A DNA stretch of 64,000 bases from assembly GCA_033239005.1 (NCBI GenBank), contig BSQZ01000006.1:12575662-12639661 (forward strand), in the 5' to 3' direction. This document shows, piece after piece, positions 1 through 14,600 of this stretch. Position 1 is the first letter of the stretch. Each line of letters begins with the position of its first letter. Below the pieces are notes generated by a model, which was not told where the DNA came from, did no database searches, and was given only the letters and a program-made list of their open reading frames with translations. The DNA comes from Lamellibrachia satsuma. Its lineage: Eukaryota; Annelida; Polychaeta; Sabellida; Siboglinidae. The position numbers and the translations under genes were made by a program.

Positions 1-270
1 GTGCTCCACACGTTATTCCTATAACAAACAGTGTGCCAGCCATCAAACTGTGCAATTCACATACAACAGGAAGGAGAAAAGTCCTTATGCCTAGCCAATG
101 ACTTACATGGTTCTCTACATGATACGTACACTGAATATGAAAGCTTTGGAAAAATCTGCCTTCTAGTGAAGCATCTTACGGTGGCAGCAGAATTGTGTAC
201 AAGCCAAACGCGTCATATGGCAACACACGTGTCAACTGCAAAGAAACTATTGTAGATGACACCGACTCAC

Positions 271-3200
271 CGCCTTGACTGATGTGGGTCTGTGAGCTGA
301 GCCCCGGCTGCTAGCTGGGCCTACTGGCTGCTCTGGAGACTCACCAAACGTCTGTAAACAAGCATGGAGCAGCTTAGAACGTTGCCCATTAGATTGGGTA
401 ACTTATAAAAGTGTAAACAGTTTTATGTTATAACATACATTTGACTGGATCCGGTCAAAAAAGTTTAAGTTTGTCCGATGATTTTATCATAACAAAATAA
501 GACATATGCCCAAATAGCTAGCATGTCGTAGTGGATATTAGATACACTGAATATTTTGTGAAACGAGCAAAATAATGATTCGAGGAAGGACTTTTAAGTT
601 ATTTACCGTAAGTTCAAATTAAATAAATTAATGTTCATCACTGGTAATGGTTACACGGATAGTGAACTCAAAGTCTCACACTGATACTATGTATGCTGTG
701 CACTGATATTGTGCTTCAGGTAAGTTTTGTTCAAAGCTTAATGCTGATTATGATGATCAGTTTGGAGGTGATACCTTTGCGGGAGTGTGGATGGGAGCCA
801 TGTGATCGAGACTGGTCATGGGGAACTCGATGCCCTTCGACTTCAGGTCTTGGTAGACTCGGCCAACCTCTCTCATGTCTGGAGACTGCTGGAATGCGTC
901 GGCCCACGTCTGAAACATTCAACAAAACTGTAATAACTGAATGAAACCTTAAATTCTAGGTATGTGCATGTATCTAGATGTGTGTATATACACGTGTTTT
1001 GATACAATTTGTGATTTTGTGCCTGGAAACAGGATACCACTGCTCACTGTAAACACACATCGACATCTCCCAGTAGTTGGTGCCTACCCGGGTAACTGAT
1101 AATTACCACTACTCTCTGGCCCTACCGTTGGCGATGCACTTAATGAAATACATTACCTGGGCACCTACCTGAATAAGACTAAACATTACCAGGGCACTTA
1201 CCTGGATGAGACTAAACATTACCAGGGACCTACCTCGATGAGACTAAACATTACCAGGGACCTACCTTGATGAGACTAAACATTACCAGGGACCTACCTG
1301 GATGAGACTAAACATTACCAGGGACCTACCTGGATGAGACTAAACATTACCAGGGACCTACCTGGATGAGGCTAAACATTACCAGGGACCTACCTTGATG
1401 AGACTAAACATTACCAGGCCACCTACCTGGATGAGACTAAACATTACCAGGCCACCTACCTGGATGAGACTAAACATTACCAGGCCACCTACCTGGATGA
1501 GACTAAACATTACCAGGCCACCTACCTGGATGAGACTAAACATTACCAGGCCACCTACCTGGATGAGACTAAACATTACCAGGAACCTACCTTGATGAGA
1601 CTAAACATTACCAGGGACCTACCTTGATGAGACTAAACATTACCAGGGACATACCTGGATGAGACTAAACATTACCAGGGACCTACCTTGATGAGACTAA
1701 ACATTACCAGGCCACCTACCTGGATGAGACTAAACATTACCAGGCCACCTACCTGGATGAGACTAAACATTACCAGGTCACCTACCTGGATGAGACTCAG
1801 CACTTTCTCCTGTACAATCTGAGGCGGGTCATTCTTAGGGCCGATGATCTTGATCATCTCCTGCAGGAAGTCCTTCTGTACAATGTGCACGTGAAACCGC
1901 TGGCCACAGTTCTTGACACAAGTCTCCAGAACCTGTATCAGATATGGGATGATTACATGTGAAAATTGTAATTGTGATTGCAATCATCAATATGATTGCT
2001 TTGGCAATGTAATCAATTACTTTTTGACCAATTGAGTAAGAGTATGATTACTAAAAATTTTCTACGATAACACCCGATTACTAAAAGTACGATTACAGTG
2101 AGTAGAGAGGCTCAAGATCAGGCTCACAATAAAGCAAAGGGGATTCTACATTTCACCATGTCCATACATCCACCATGACATCACCGTTATCTGCAATAAT
2201 GGAGTCAGGACACAAGTCTTTATTCTCACCAAACACAATGTTTTACAGTATTTATGTACTACTGCACCAGTAATACAAAAATTGCACGATCATGTTTTTG
2301 GGTGATTTAAAAATTACATACTTTCACATTCGGGGCTTAATCATTCACTCAGTAAATGTAGTGTCTGTAACATGTTGTAGTGTCTGTAACATGTTGTAGT
2401 GTCTGTAATGGAGAGTCTGTTTTAATTTAATAAACATTTATGAACTTTTTAGCAACAAATTAGATTATTAAGATAACTATATTTATTTTTCCTGGCGGTT
2501 AAATAATAACAGTCACATAGCATTAACTGTTTTAATCAACAACCAGATATAAATATCTCACATTTGTTACTCGAGAATCACCTGGAGTATAGTTGATCAA
2601 GGTCATTGTATCTATAAGTTTCTCACAAAAAATAGAATGGTTCCATGGTAAGTTCTTGATACACAACAATTTGAAGTTAGTTGGCAGGAATGCTCATGCA
2701 ACAAAGGTTCTGAAAATGTTCATTAACTTCACGTTGCTTGAAACTTGTTGATACGATGACCTTCCTAAAGAACAAATTTGATCAAAATTGGAGTTTACAC
2801 ATTTTGGGCATATCAGGTTAAATGTTAAGGTCAGTGACCTTCACAACACAATTTTTCTCAACTGCCACATTATGCATATATTTGGATAGGACAATGTCTT
2901 AGCCCCATTTTAAAACCAATATCAGTACTTTAGCACCATTAGGGCCAAAGGTATGTCTACATACGTGTTAACATGAACATTGAACATTGTTGGACTCTCA
3001 ATAAGCCAATGGCTTCCTTGTCCACTTGCCATCTGGGCCTTTGGCTTGGAAGGCAAATCTGGTTAAATCTTGTAACAGGTAACACAATTTTCCCCTTTTT
3101 ATTATTAAGGAGAGACACCCCATCTGAATAGGCTATTTTATATGTGATATTAATGGCAAACATATTTGTCCAGTAAGAAAGATTAGGTTAAGAGGAGTAA

Positions 3201-6200
3201 AAATATCTGAAATTTGTTTCACTCAGACCCCCCCCGTTGACATGGTAACAGACAACATGACTGTCATATTGGGAAAATATAGCATACTTTGTAAATAGTT
3301 CCCAGCCATTACTATGACAGATAGGACCATAATTCGTTCACTAGCATATGTAGACTACATGATATTGTGTTATAAAAAAATCCAATGTTTTTTCTGTTAT
3401 AGATACCTATATTAAAAATGAATTATGCAATTTATTACAAATATAAGGTTGTTATTGCATGGAGAGAGCAACGAAGAATACAATAGTGTAAACCTAATTG
3501 ATATGACTTGAATCACAGCATTTATTACTTGATAGAGGCAAGGTTTATCCGTGAATAAAAATTACTTAGAGGTATGTAATTAATTGGTATAAATGTTAAC
3601 CTTTTGATAGTAAACATGCAAAGCTATCAGAATATGGTAAAAACATATTTTGAGTAATTTTAGTCAAAAAACATCTTTTCAGGTGGGGTGCTTGTCCTTA
3701 ATATACAATAATTCTAAAATGATTTCACTCAAAAGTCTGGAAATTGACAAAAGTAATTTTCAGTACATGTCCAATACGTGTACCGAATTTCATTAAAATC
3801 GATGACTCACTGTAAGTGTGTACATGACTGATGTGTAGTTCTTGCCTGCCGTTGACAGTCTTCTCCTAATGGCTCGCACTCCATCCTTAGGACTGAAGGC
3901 ACACAACATCTCCGTCTCACATTATACATATCACAGTCATTAGGGAACAAAGTGGAAACTTTACACAAAAGGCGCCACCTACCTTGGCAGTTCCATCGAC
4001 GACCAAGTAAGCATCTACCATGAGCTAAACTGCTGAGTAGGGAACGCGTCAGCAGTTGGGGGAAATTTGGAACAGCAAGAAATTTCCCAAGCTTAAAACT
4101 CTGCTTTTACAATTGAAACGTTTTACCAACATCATCTTCATCCTGTGCGAGTTCAATTACTCATATGCGTTCTCGTCAAATCGTTCCACCCTCTTCCAGC
4201 AACCAGTGTCAGCACATTGTCCCTGTTGATGTTTCGGACATGCAGGTCTCCCCGTATCAGTCTGTTCCAGGGTCCGTCATCATTGAGTGCTGTTGTCATT
4301 CGTGCTCCAAGTGGATCTTCTTTCATACGGAGGCAGTGTCCCATCCAGCGAAGCTACTTTTCTCTTACCAGCTCCTCCGCATGTGGGCTAGCAGCGACAC
4401 CGAACACCACCGCACGGCTTGGATGGTCCTCGAGTGGATCTAGAGAGCCTCACTGTATCCTGGTGACACAGTGCAGACAGCGGTAAATAAATCTTTCTAC
4501 CACACCTGTGTTGTTCTTATGCATGGGCCAACACTCGGCATTGTACAGCAGCAACAGCACTATGCTGGAATCCCACACTTTGCCCAGTGTGGCAAACACG
4601 GCACCGGCTATTCGAATCCACCGCCAGACCTACTTCGTGGCGTCCCCATCTCAAGTGATGTTACTACCCAGGTACACAAATTCCGCCACTAGCTCAACAG
4701 CTGTGCCATCCACAGCCTCCAGTTTCGCTGGGATCACACCTTGGATCTCCCCTTTCCGCCGTGCCACATTCTCCCTGGCTTGCAGTGTGACTGTGGAGCG
4801 CCTGCATGGTCCACAACACCTGCCCACAAGCATCATAGTGATGTGTGTTCTTCTGGTCCACATACTCCCTGTGGCCCAATTTGGTGACTCTGAGTGCATC
4901 GCCATCACGTAGCCCACCACCTGCCTTGACCACAACTGGTGTCAGTTCCCCGTCGTCATACAGTAACAGGTGTGTGGGTTGGACAGCCCCAAGATCATAA
5001 CTGTTCAGGCATCGTTCTTGCTCCTCGTTGATCACCACGGATTGTGCCTCCCAGTCAACAACCCACCCCTCATAGCGACTGTCAACCCACTGCACAATGA
5101 AGTGTTCACGCTGCGCCTCTGCCCTCTGCACCATGCACTTGGTCTTGGCAACATAAATCTGCAGACCTACAAAAGCGCGTGCTGCCTGTAATTGCATTAG
5201 TGCCTGGTGCGCCCCACGTTCACTGGTGGACATGATGACCAGGTCGTCTGCATATCCCAGCCAACAAGCATCTGCCTCACGTCCCAGCCGCTGACACGCT
5301 ACGGTGTAAGCTCTCACTGCCCGGTTCAACACTAGGATGAAGACCGCTGGGCTCAATGAACAGCCTTGCCTTACGCCTCTGACCTGTCAGAATGTTGGGG
5401 ACATAAGGCATTTTACCAACCCTGCTCTATGAATGCAAAACAAGTAAAATAAGTTAAGTCAAGAAACTTGAAGCATTCAACACAAGATGCTTTCACACAA
5501 TCTTGGGCATTCGCTGGAGCAACAAAGAGGTTACAGTGATCCAGAAAATCCCCATTACCAACTGTCTAAGCTGACAGTAATAGTCACCTTAGTAAAAGAA
5601 TATACCCTGACTCATACGTCTATGAAGTCAGAGATGTCACTGGGAACAGTGTATTGCACGAGACTTTAACCCTCTAGGCAAATTCATTCAAACAACAACT
5701 GAACAAACACTCGGCTGTGCTGCAAGTTATTCAACATGTAGACAATTCCGTCAAGTTGTTTATTGCCACATTTCAGTTTATAGATGAATGATGCAAAGTA
5801 AAGAAAACTAAAAGAAACCACCCTGGATTTTATTACCAAGCCACCCTATTACCTCAGTGAGTCACTGATCTGCATTGGTGTTCTACAGTTGTATCACTAT
5901 CCTCAAGATCAACTGTGCATTTCAACCTTAGAATTTAACTCTTGGTTACATGTGGCCGTATGCACCAACTAGGGTACGAAGTGGACAATTAACTTAAGTG
6001 TACAGAAAAATACAGAAAATCAAGCTAAAAATTCATCACATCTAGAACATGTATGTCACTATTCTAGTAGTGGAGATAACTACTAAAGTGCACCACATAA
6101 TCACATACCCATCTTCGGTCTCATTAATGACGTCACATATCTCCATATACAAAGCCCAGTTCTCGGAAGCTTGAGCGCCATCTGTGGCTTTCTCTGCAAA

Positions 6201-9001
6201 CAACAATTACACCCGGTCAACAATAAGCAAACTAACACAGCCCACATGAGCCAACTTTCATAATCCTGGCAATGCCTAAAGCTAAACCAACATCATTCAC
6301 GTGTCTAAGGTTCTGGCAAGCCTTTATCCATGGATGTAAACAATACACTCACACATTGGGAATTGCAGCTTTGTCTCAGTCACATATCATATATCACTAT
6401 TATCAGTCACACATCCATATAGTGTGAAATGCATATTTTCCACACCGCTTTGATTAATTGCTATCAAAATAGTAACACTTGGTAGATTTGTATCCCATGT
6501 AGCAGTCTACCTTCTAAACTATGCAATACAGGCAAGAGTCTAAGACAATACCAGGTATAGACTCAATCAGCATACACAACTTATCTCCATCTCCCATAAA
6601 CTTCAGTAATGAAATTGTGGATTTTGAACCAAATTAGAGGAATTTTACTATTTAGATTTGGGGTACAAATAATTATTATGAATGTTTCACTAGAAACAGA
6701 TCGCTCTGGTTTTGTGTGCTGTTCTGACATAAAATAAATTATCACAGAAGATATAAATGAATCATGTCTGCCAAATCATATGATCAAAACTCATCAGTGT
6801 GATGTATTTCTGTCACCATTCCATTCTCTCCATGAATTTGTCACCCCCCGTGCCCTTAGCGTAGCTCTTACAAAGCATGCACCATAATGAAAAAGGGTTA
6901 TTTAGTACTAAAGAAATGTGCAATTTAAATGTCAATGGTGCCAATTCTGTCAACCATGAAAAACTTAAAAGGTTATACAGCAATATTTCAGGGTTGGCAA
7001 GTTTCTAACACGATGGTAAATACCACGGTAAATACCATGGTATTTTAACACCTCGTCAGAAATACCTTTCTGATATAAAAAATCAGAAAATCAACATAGT
7101 AATGCATTAGTAACCTTTTAAATGTCATATACAATTGCAACTTTTACTCTGTGCAGTCTATTATGTTTGCATTTTCTACCAATGTGTTGGTGTATAAAAT
7201 GATAACAGATCTATGTAATTGTTGCATATTCACTTGGCAGCTAGCTTTTAAATGAGCACAGTAGGTGTCAATCACAACTGGGAATGCATGAAAGAAGTTG
7301 CATGGGTGTAGGTGCATACCAGTAATAACATTGGAGAGGACTTCAAAGTTCAAGCTAGGACTGTGCACAGACCTGTGTGGCTGAGTCAATAAGCCAATTG
7401 GAAGCCAATAGAGTTAAACTTAAGCAATTGAGACAGAACTGTACTGTTGTACTGATCACTACTGTGATGTGAGCTGATAGTGAGCTAGGCACAGCTTCAT
7501 TGTGTAAGATATAACAAATCGATATCAAAGAAAGAATCAAGGCATGTCCAGGCAATCATTTCAATTCCCAATTTCCAGAGCTGAACTATCAAACGAGCTA
7601 CAACTAAATTTTGTAAAAGTACTGTCTGAGCTTGCTCTTATCATATGTGCTCTTATCATATGTGCACCTGTCTGTGCTTGATGGAGGTATAAGCTGATTG
7701 GCCCAATGCCTTCTACTTAGCAAGTTGCTTGGCCAGCCACCTGTTGCACACTGTTATAAGAGCTGCAAAAGAGCTTTGTGGATGTAGTTCTTCAGCTGTT
7801 TAGATCACCATCATATGCTGCCATCGAACGAGTGTTCTCCTCCTTTCAGACTGGTCCACACAAAGTTGCGCAACAGGCTGGGAAAGACAACTGTCAGCAA
7901 GCTTGTGTTTTGTTATAGAATGCTGCGTGGTGATTTTGAGCTGGAATATTAATCTGTGACACACGACTTGAAGTGAACGTGCATAAAGTGCTAATAGCAT
8001 TGTGCTAAATGCTTGCTACAGATCGCCAGATTAATAATAACACACGTCATTTGGATGTGAGCTCACACAAAATTATTCAATTTTGAGACGGACTTTGTCT
8101 GTCATAGTACAGTACTGTACTGTGCTACAGCAGGCATGCTGTGGTTTCACTCTTCAACTTTGAGTCTGAGTAGATCATTTGTCTGGTGTAGACTGACGGA
8201 AAATACAACTGACACTTTCGCATGATTTATCCAGATACAATATAGGGGCTTTGCAGTGACTGGTTGACAAAACACAGCTGGTTGGTGGGCTTTGTGTGTA
8301 TTTCATCGGATACAGTTCTAGTTTGTTTTGCATTTTTTACGCTTTTACATACATACAAAACCATGGCTGTGTCCTGTACAGTTGTAGGATGGGCCAGTCA
8401 CTGTGTGGATTGCTAATTTTCATTTTATAAGAGGGAAAACAAAGAGAACTCTGACTGATTGCTATCAGATGTAAACATTGCCAAATGACCGTGTTTGTGG
8501 ACAAAATTTCAACTTTGAACCGCTATTAACGGTTAATATTACCAATGGTTATATTCCACTCATGACTGTTGGCAGCTGATATATATGAACTTAAAGCCAG
8601 GGGTGGGTTCAGTTACACATAATTATATCAATTACAATTACATTTCAAATTTTTGTTCAATTACAATTACATTTCAAATTTTTGTTCAATTACAATTACA
8701 CTCATAATTTTTCAATTCAATTACAATTACACTGTTTCAATTTCAATTACATTATGCGGAACCAAATATATTTAGCATTTGTTAACTATATAGTTTTGCA
8801 CTTTTGCTGAATTTCAATATTTTGTACACAATTGATACACAAATATAACGGTAATGATTGTAAATTATTGAAGAATTGTGGCTTGAATTTTGAATTGTAC
8901 TAAATAAAAAGACAGCCGTTTAAACATATTTTTATTATATAAATATATATTTTAAATCTGGTATATAGACATTAATAAATTTTATATATATATATATATG
9001 T

Positions 9002-9071
<70 letters not shown>

Positions 9072-11576
9072 ATGTATTTATATACTCTTTCAAATCAATC
9101 TAGGTACTTGTATTAACAGAGGGTACATGATTTTTGCTTATATAAAGACATTAGACAATGTCCACAAGGCTTCACCTCCTGTAGTTGCATAATCTTTCTT
9201 GGAAAGGAAAGCATGCTGTGTGGCTGTAGCAGTGCTGTTTATTGTTTGCTGAACAGGTGGATTAGCACCTGTCCATGGCCCTGTATACTCTAAGGGTCTC
9301 TAACCAGACTGCAAACTGGTAGAGTATTAAACAATGGTAGCCCAGACTGTCTCACTTGAGTCAACATACTGAATTGAGAACAACTAGCACAAGCTCTAAG
9401 TGGACTTTAACTCAGGGCTTCTGACTTGAAAAGATACTTCCTCTGTAAGACAACATTGTGTAGCTTCACTGCATTCAAAAAGGGAATAGTTCAGACATAC
9501 ACAATGTCATGAAATATTTGACTGTCAGGCTATCTGGTGTCAATACAGCTACACAAGTGTCCACACTTTGTGCTTTTGTATTAAGACATACAAAACTCTG
9601 TTGATCTCAATGCTTATAAACAATTATTTGTGCTAAATTCATATAAATTAGCGATTACAAACATCGGAAGTAAAAAAAAAATCATAAATCAATGATTTTT
9701 TTGGAGTGATTTAAATCATGATTTAAATCAATGATTTAAATAAAATTATTTAAATCAAACAACCCTGAACCTGTATGAGACTTAAATTATATTTTATTGA
9801 CAGTTTGTTCAGGTAGTTTGTGATATTAAACGTACTGTAATTGATTGTAATTGAAATAAATTTTCAATTATACAAAATATAACAATTACAATTACAGCAC
9901 AAATTTGAAACCATAATCAATTACAATTACACAATTTTGCTGTAATCAATTACAATTACAATTACACAATTGGACCCAGCCCTGCTTAAAGCAGAATGAA
10001 TGCCGAAAAAGGAAATGTATGCAATAACTGAACCTGTTATAACCATAGACGGCCTGCAAAGCAAAAGTGATGTCACGTGTTGGTAAACATGAAAGCCCCT
10101 ATACAATATACAGATATTCACAAGGTTTTACCCACTGGCATGTCCGAAGCTGATTACGCTGGGAAAACCCGACTCAACCAGGAAGTGTTTGGTACACATA
10201 CTACTTCTACTAACAGTTGTCCCTAAACTTCAACGCTGTCAGAGGGTCAAGGGTGAGGATAGGAATGAGTCACCACCCCATGAGTGACTGAGTCACAACC
10301 TTTGTTCAATCAACAGGTTGACAAACATGTCAGGTCGGATCCTACCCATCACAAGACACAATGCTATAAATGTCATTTCCATTTTGCTTGGTAATTGGTA
10401 CGTAATCAAGTTGAGTGTGATGTCCCATATTTTAGTAAACCGACTGCATGTGATACTTTAACTAGTCATGGACTTACTGTGCACGCTAACAGCTTTGAAC
10501 ATCAACGAGTCTGATTTACTATGGGTTACGTGAGGACATTCTAACAGCTGTGTATAATGTACAATATAATCTTGCAACTGCCGTTTTCGTGTATGCATTT
10601 AACCAACTTTGTTTACAAACATTTAATCTATTCATTGCCAGATTGCCAGTACAATAAATCCTGAACATAGTATGTAGTATGACTCACAGCAGGCTGAATC
10701 AGGTGCGAACATTATTTCAACGGCCAGTTACAATTACAAATCACATTTCAACACCACAGGGTTTGATACCCAGGACACTGCAGGTGAACATGCTCAACAA
10801 ATCACTAGTGATATCACACCACTCCACCACTACACAAAGTGCCAAGTAACCACACCTAACTGCCAATTAGTGTTAATTACTGTTGTAGATATCATGTATC
10901 TACACAATGCAAGTGAAAGGAAAGGTATTAAATTAATTGAGGTTGTTATGTAAAGTAAAGAGACAAGAGGAAGTTAAATTACAAGTGTTTGGAACTGGTT
11001 CTATTGTTGCTGCCCATTATTAACCGTACACTTTTGTTTGAGTTTGTCTAGCAGTAATTTGGTGAATTTGGGAGCTAGTATGTGACTCTGAGAATAAAAC
11101 AAAGACCACAGGGACATATAACAATGTAGGTGTAAGTAACAGTACAACAAACGAAGACACTGAAGAAGGTTACATTTACATGGTTCAATCAAGAGAAATA
11201 AACACACCTGTGACTAAACTTCGTACCAGCAATCGCATACAATGAACCACTGGCTTCCTTGGTTACAAAGTACATGACATTGCGTACTCATCCAAATATT
11301 GTACATGTGTCAACTGGTATTGTATAGATGGGTGTTTCCTTAATTATAGGAGAAAATGAGACAAGCCTTAAATTGCATGGCCCATATATATACACCTGTA
11401 TGTATAATTTGGCCTGGGCCAAACATTCACGGTCTGGGATGGGCCTGGGCCTAAATTCTAGTTTGTGGGTCTGGGCCGGGCCGGGCTTGAAAAATTATTG
11501 CGGGCCTGGGCCGGGACTCTAACTGCTAATTGCGGGCCGGGCTTGGGATCAAATTCTAGGCCCGCGCAGGGCACTA

Positions 11577-11638
<62 letters not shown>

Positions 11639-14600
11639 GTTGTTACAATAAAGACATAATTTAACCAATTAGACTCTGACCAGTAAAATCGGCACACATC
11701 GCTGTTTCCCAGACCGATGGCAAACATTTAAAAATTGTTGGTACCTGCACTTTTTGAGCTGTAATTTCAAAATTATTGTTTTCCTTAATTGCAATTTTTT
11801 TATGTTTATTGAATTATCTATCAAATGGTGACTGTGATATGTTGTCATTTTTAGGTGACAAACAAACATCGAGTGGAACTGTTCTCCATGCACCGTCCGT
11901 GCCTTGCTTAGACACGACACTGTATAAACAAGTTTTTTTTGTACAAATGTACTCTGTAAATACTGTACAACTGATTAAGTAAAGCAGTGACTCATACTAA
12001 CCTGCCTACCATAATTGGTCAGTGCATTGCATGTCCACCAAACATGTTCAAAGAACCAACAAAAACGTTGGACCAAGCAGCTAAATTTAAACACACACAG
12101 ACCAAACAAGTTCTATCAGTTTCTTTATCAAAGAGTAGTGAACAAAATAACTGATACTGCTAGTATCTGCTACCCACAACAACAAAGGTTATTCGTCATT
12201 TGTTTCCTTATGGGTGTTTTCCCTGTTCCTTATAGCATTATATCACTATCAGGGTTTGCCAAGTGAATGGTTTGTATAGTTACCAGACATATTCAATATT
12301 TAGTATTATATGCGATAGAAATCTGGATCTGTGTTGTCAGTTGATCTATAACAAAAAACAGTGTATGTAATATGTAACATATAATAATCTTATACCCAAG
12401 TTTTGAAAAAGGGATGTCATGTATAAACCACTGAATGCTACCAACTAAAAAAACTCCTGCAACCATGACCTTCTTTGCCATGAAGGAATCTAACAGCAAC
12501 ACATTGGTTGTTTTGTAACCAGTACACTGCATTGATGCCTACCTAGATGCATAACGCTGATTAAAATTGGAAATTTGGATGCCATTTCCAGTTGTGGGAT
12601 ATCCATTGGATAATATAATGTGATCGACTGTCACTGGCAACAAACCTGGTGTCAATTCTTAATTGAATTGATCGTAAATTGGAATAGAACAAAATTGAAA
12701 TCAAAGTCTGCAAAGTGAGTTGAATTGAATAAACTGATCATATCATATAAAACGGTAAATTTGTCTATATAAATGTGCACATAATTATAAAATATGTTAC
12801 AATTTAGTTATTTATAAGACAGACCTCCACTTCAAATGACAGGGCGTGGTGAGGTCCATCAAATCTATAGTAATGTATGGTTAGGCTTTGACGTTAAGAT
12901 TTTGTATCCAGTGGCCCAGCAGATTTTAAAAAGTACTGGCCTGACAAAAAAGTTACTTGCCCGACATTTTACAAGTATAACCACTTTTATTCTATTTAAA
13001 AACACATAAAGTGTTTGTAATACATCAACAAGTCGAAGGGTGTGAGTTTGGTTGTTATTTTTGCCACTGCGTGCGTACTACCAGCATTTTTGACAATCCA
13101 CATCGAGTTACAGCCAGTTAAACTTGAAAATATGAAAGGCGAATAGAAACTGACACTGCATATAATTATGGCTGTTACCATTGGGCTTTATTTGTTGATA
13201 GGAATATGTTCTTCAAACTTAAAGAAGGCAGTAGAACCAGAGGTCACAAAGCAGCATTAGTTAAGGAGCAGTGTAGGTTGGACATGAGAAAGTACTCTTT
13301 CTCACAGAGGGTGATAAATGAATGGAACAAACTGCCAAATGATTGTGTTAATGCCAGTAGTGTGAATATGTTTAAAAATAGAGTTGACAGATATCTGATA
13401 AGGACGGGCTACATATAGAGAAAATTGTTGGACTCTTGATAAGCCAATGGCTTCCGTGTCCACTTGCCATCTGGAACTTGTTTATTGGGATGGCAATCTT
13501 GTTAAATCTTCTTAAATTTCTTTCAAATATAAACTTTTGGACCGAAGTTCAAAGTTACGGTAAACATAGCTACCTGCACCATGGCGGATTCCTGGAATGT
13601 ATGTTAGGCGGTGTTGTGACACCTAGTGGACAGTCCATGAACCTTAGGTCTAAATTGATATGTCGAAGGGACTTCATACGTCGAAGGCATATTGACATAT
13701 CCAATATGTATTATGCAAAAGAAAATACAGCGATATATCAGTAACACTGCACAATCCTAGTCAAATCTACGCCTATATGGAGGTGTCTGTCTCAATGCGT
13801 GAGCTTTTCAAAAGATTGCATTTTGTTGCTAGTAGTGACGCCAAGCGGACTTTTGGTGAATATGCTTATCAAAACAATATGGTAACTGTAGGATGTGATA
13901 ATGAGAAGTCAGACCGATGAGATGACAATTTTTTTAATGTGGCGCTGAGGGAAGAGAAAGGACACTTGTGGCCCAAAAGCCACAAAAAGGGCTTTGGGCC
14001 AGCGTTAATGTTAAGGCCTGATGGTCATAAAAAAACATCACATTCCAAGCAGCATAGTGAGGATTCACACATCTAGCAGGGATCGATCTGAAAAAATACA
14101 TGCATGTGCCCTTCAGCACCCCAGAGGCATAACTATGTGCCTTTTTGAAATTTTATGTGCCCCAAATTAATTTAATAAAAGTGAAAATAATTTGTATAAC
14201 ATGGTTGCTTTGCATGATAATTGTGAAAAAAACACACACTGAACATTATAGTTAATTTCATATTAGGCCACTAATCATATTTGCAGTTTTTTTTATTATA
14301 TTCAATATATTTTATTTTGCTTGCTTGATAATTTTTTCTGCATGAAATATGAAGTGTAAGCTCAGTGTTCAAAATTAAGGCCTTTTTTATTGGCAGCTGC
14401 CGATTCGAAATGCTTCCCGTCGATTCAGTTATCACAAGTTATCGCCCCCGTTGATTCATTGGTGATGCGCATTACAGTACTTATTAATGTTATTAATCTG
14501 TTGAAAATGTTAATTCGATATAAAATACAATTGTGACAAACTACTTCTTCCTTGTCAGCGACAGTCACAGATCGATGCCAAGGCAAAGATGATGCCCGCA

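Larger units (their letters stand above)
8598..9984. mobile_element. Non-autonomous hAT-type DNA transposon with perfect 8-bp target duplication
   Basis: Left end CAGGGGTGGGTTCA and right end, read inward, CAGGGCTGGGTCCA form short terminal inverted repeats. The element is flanked by the identical 8-bp duplication CTTAAAGC at 8590-8597 and 9985-9992, diagnostic of hAT-type insertion. Subterminal zones are rich in AATTACAATTAC-type repeats on both sides. The interior has a (TA)n tract (8982-9066) and no transposase frame. Length 1387 bp. Confidence 0.9.

Noticed and set aside
1395..1595. Open frame with [11 protein letters not shown] repeats
   Set aside because: It is the antisense reading of the splice-donor minisatellite and has no start context or homology.
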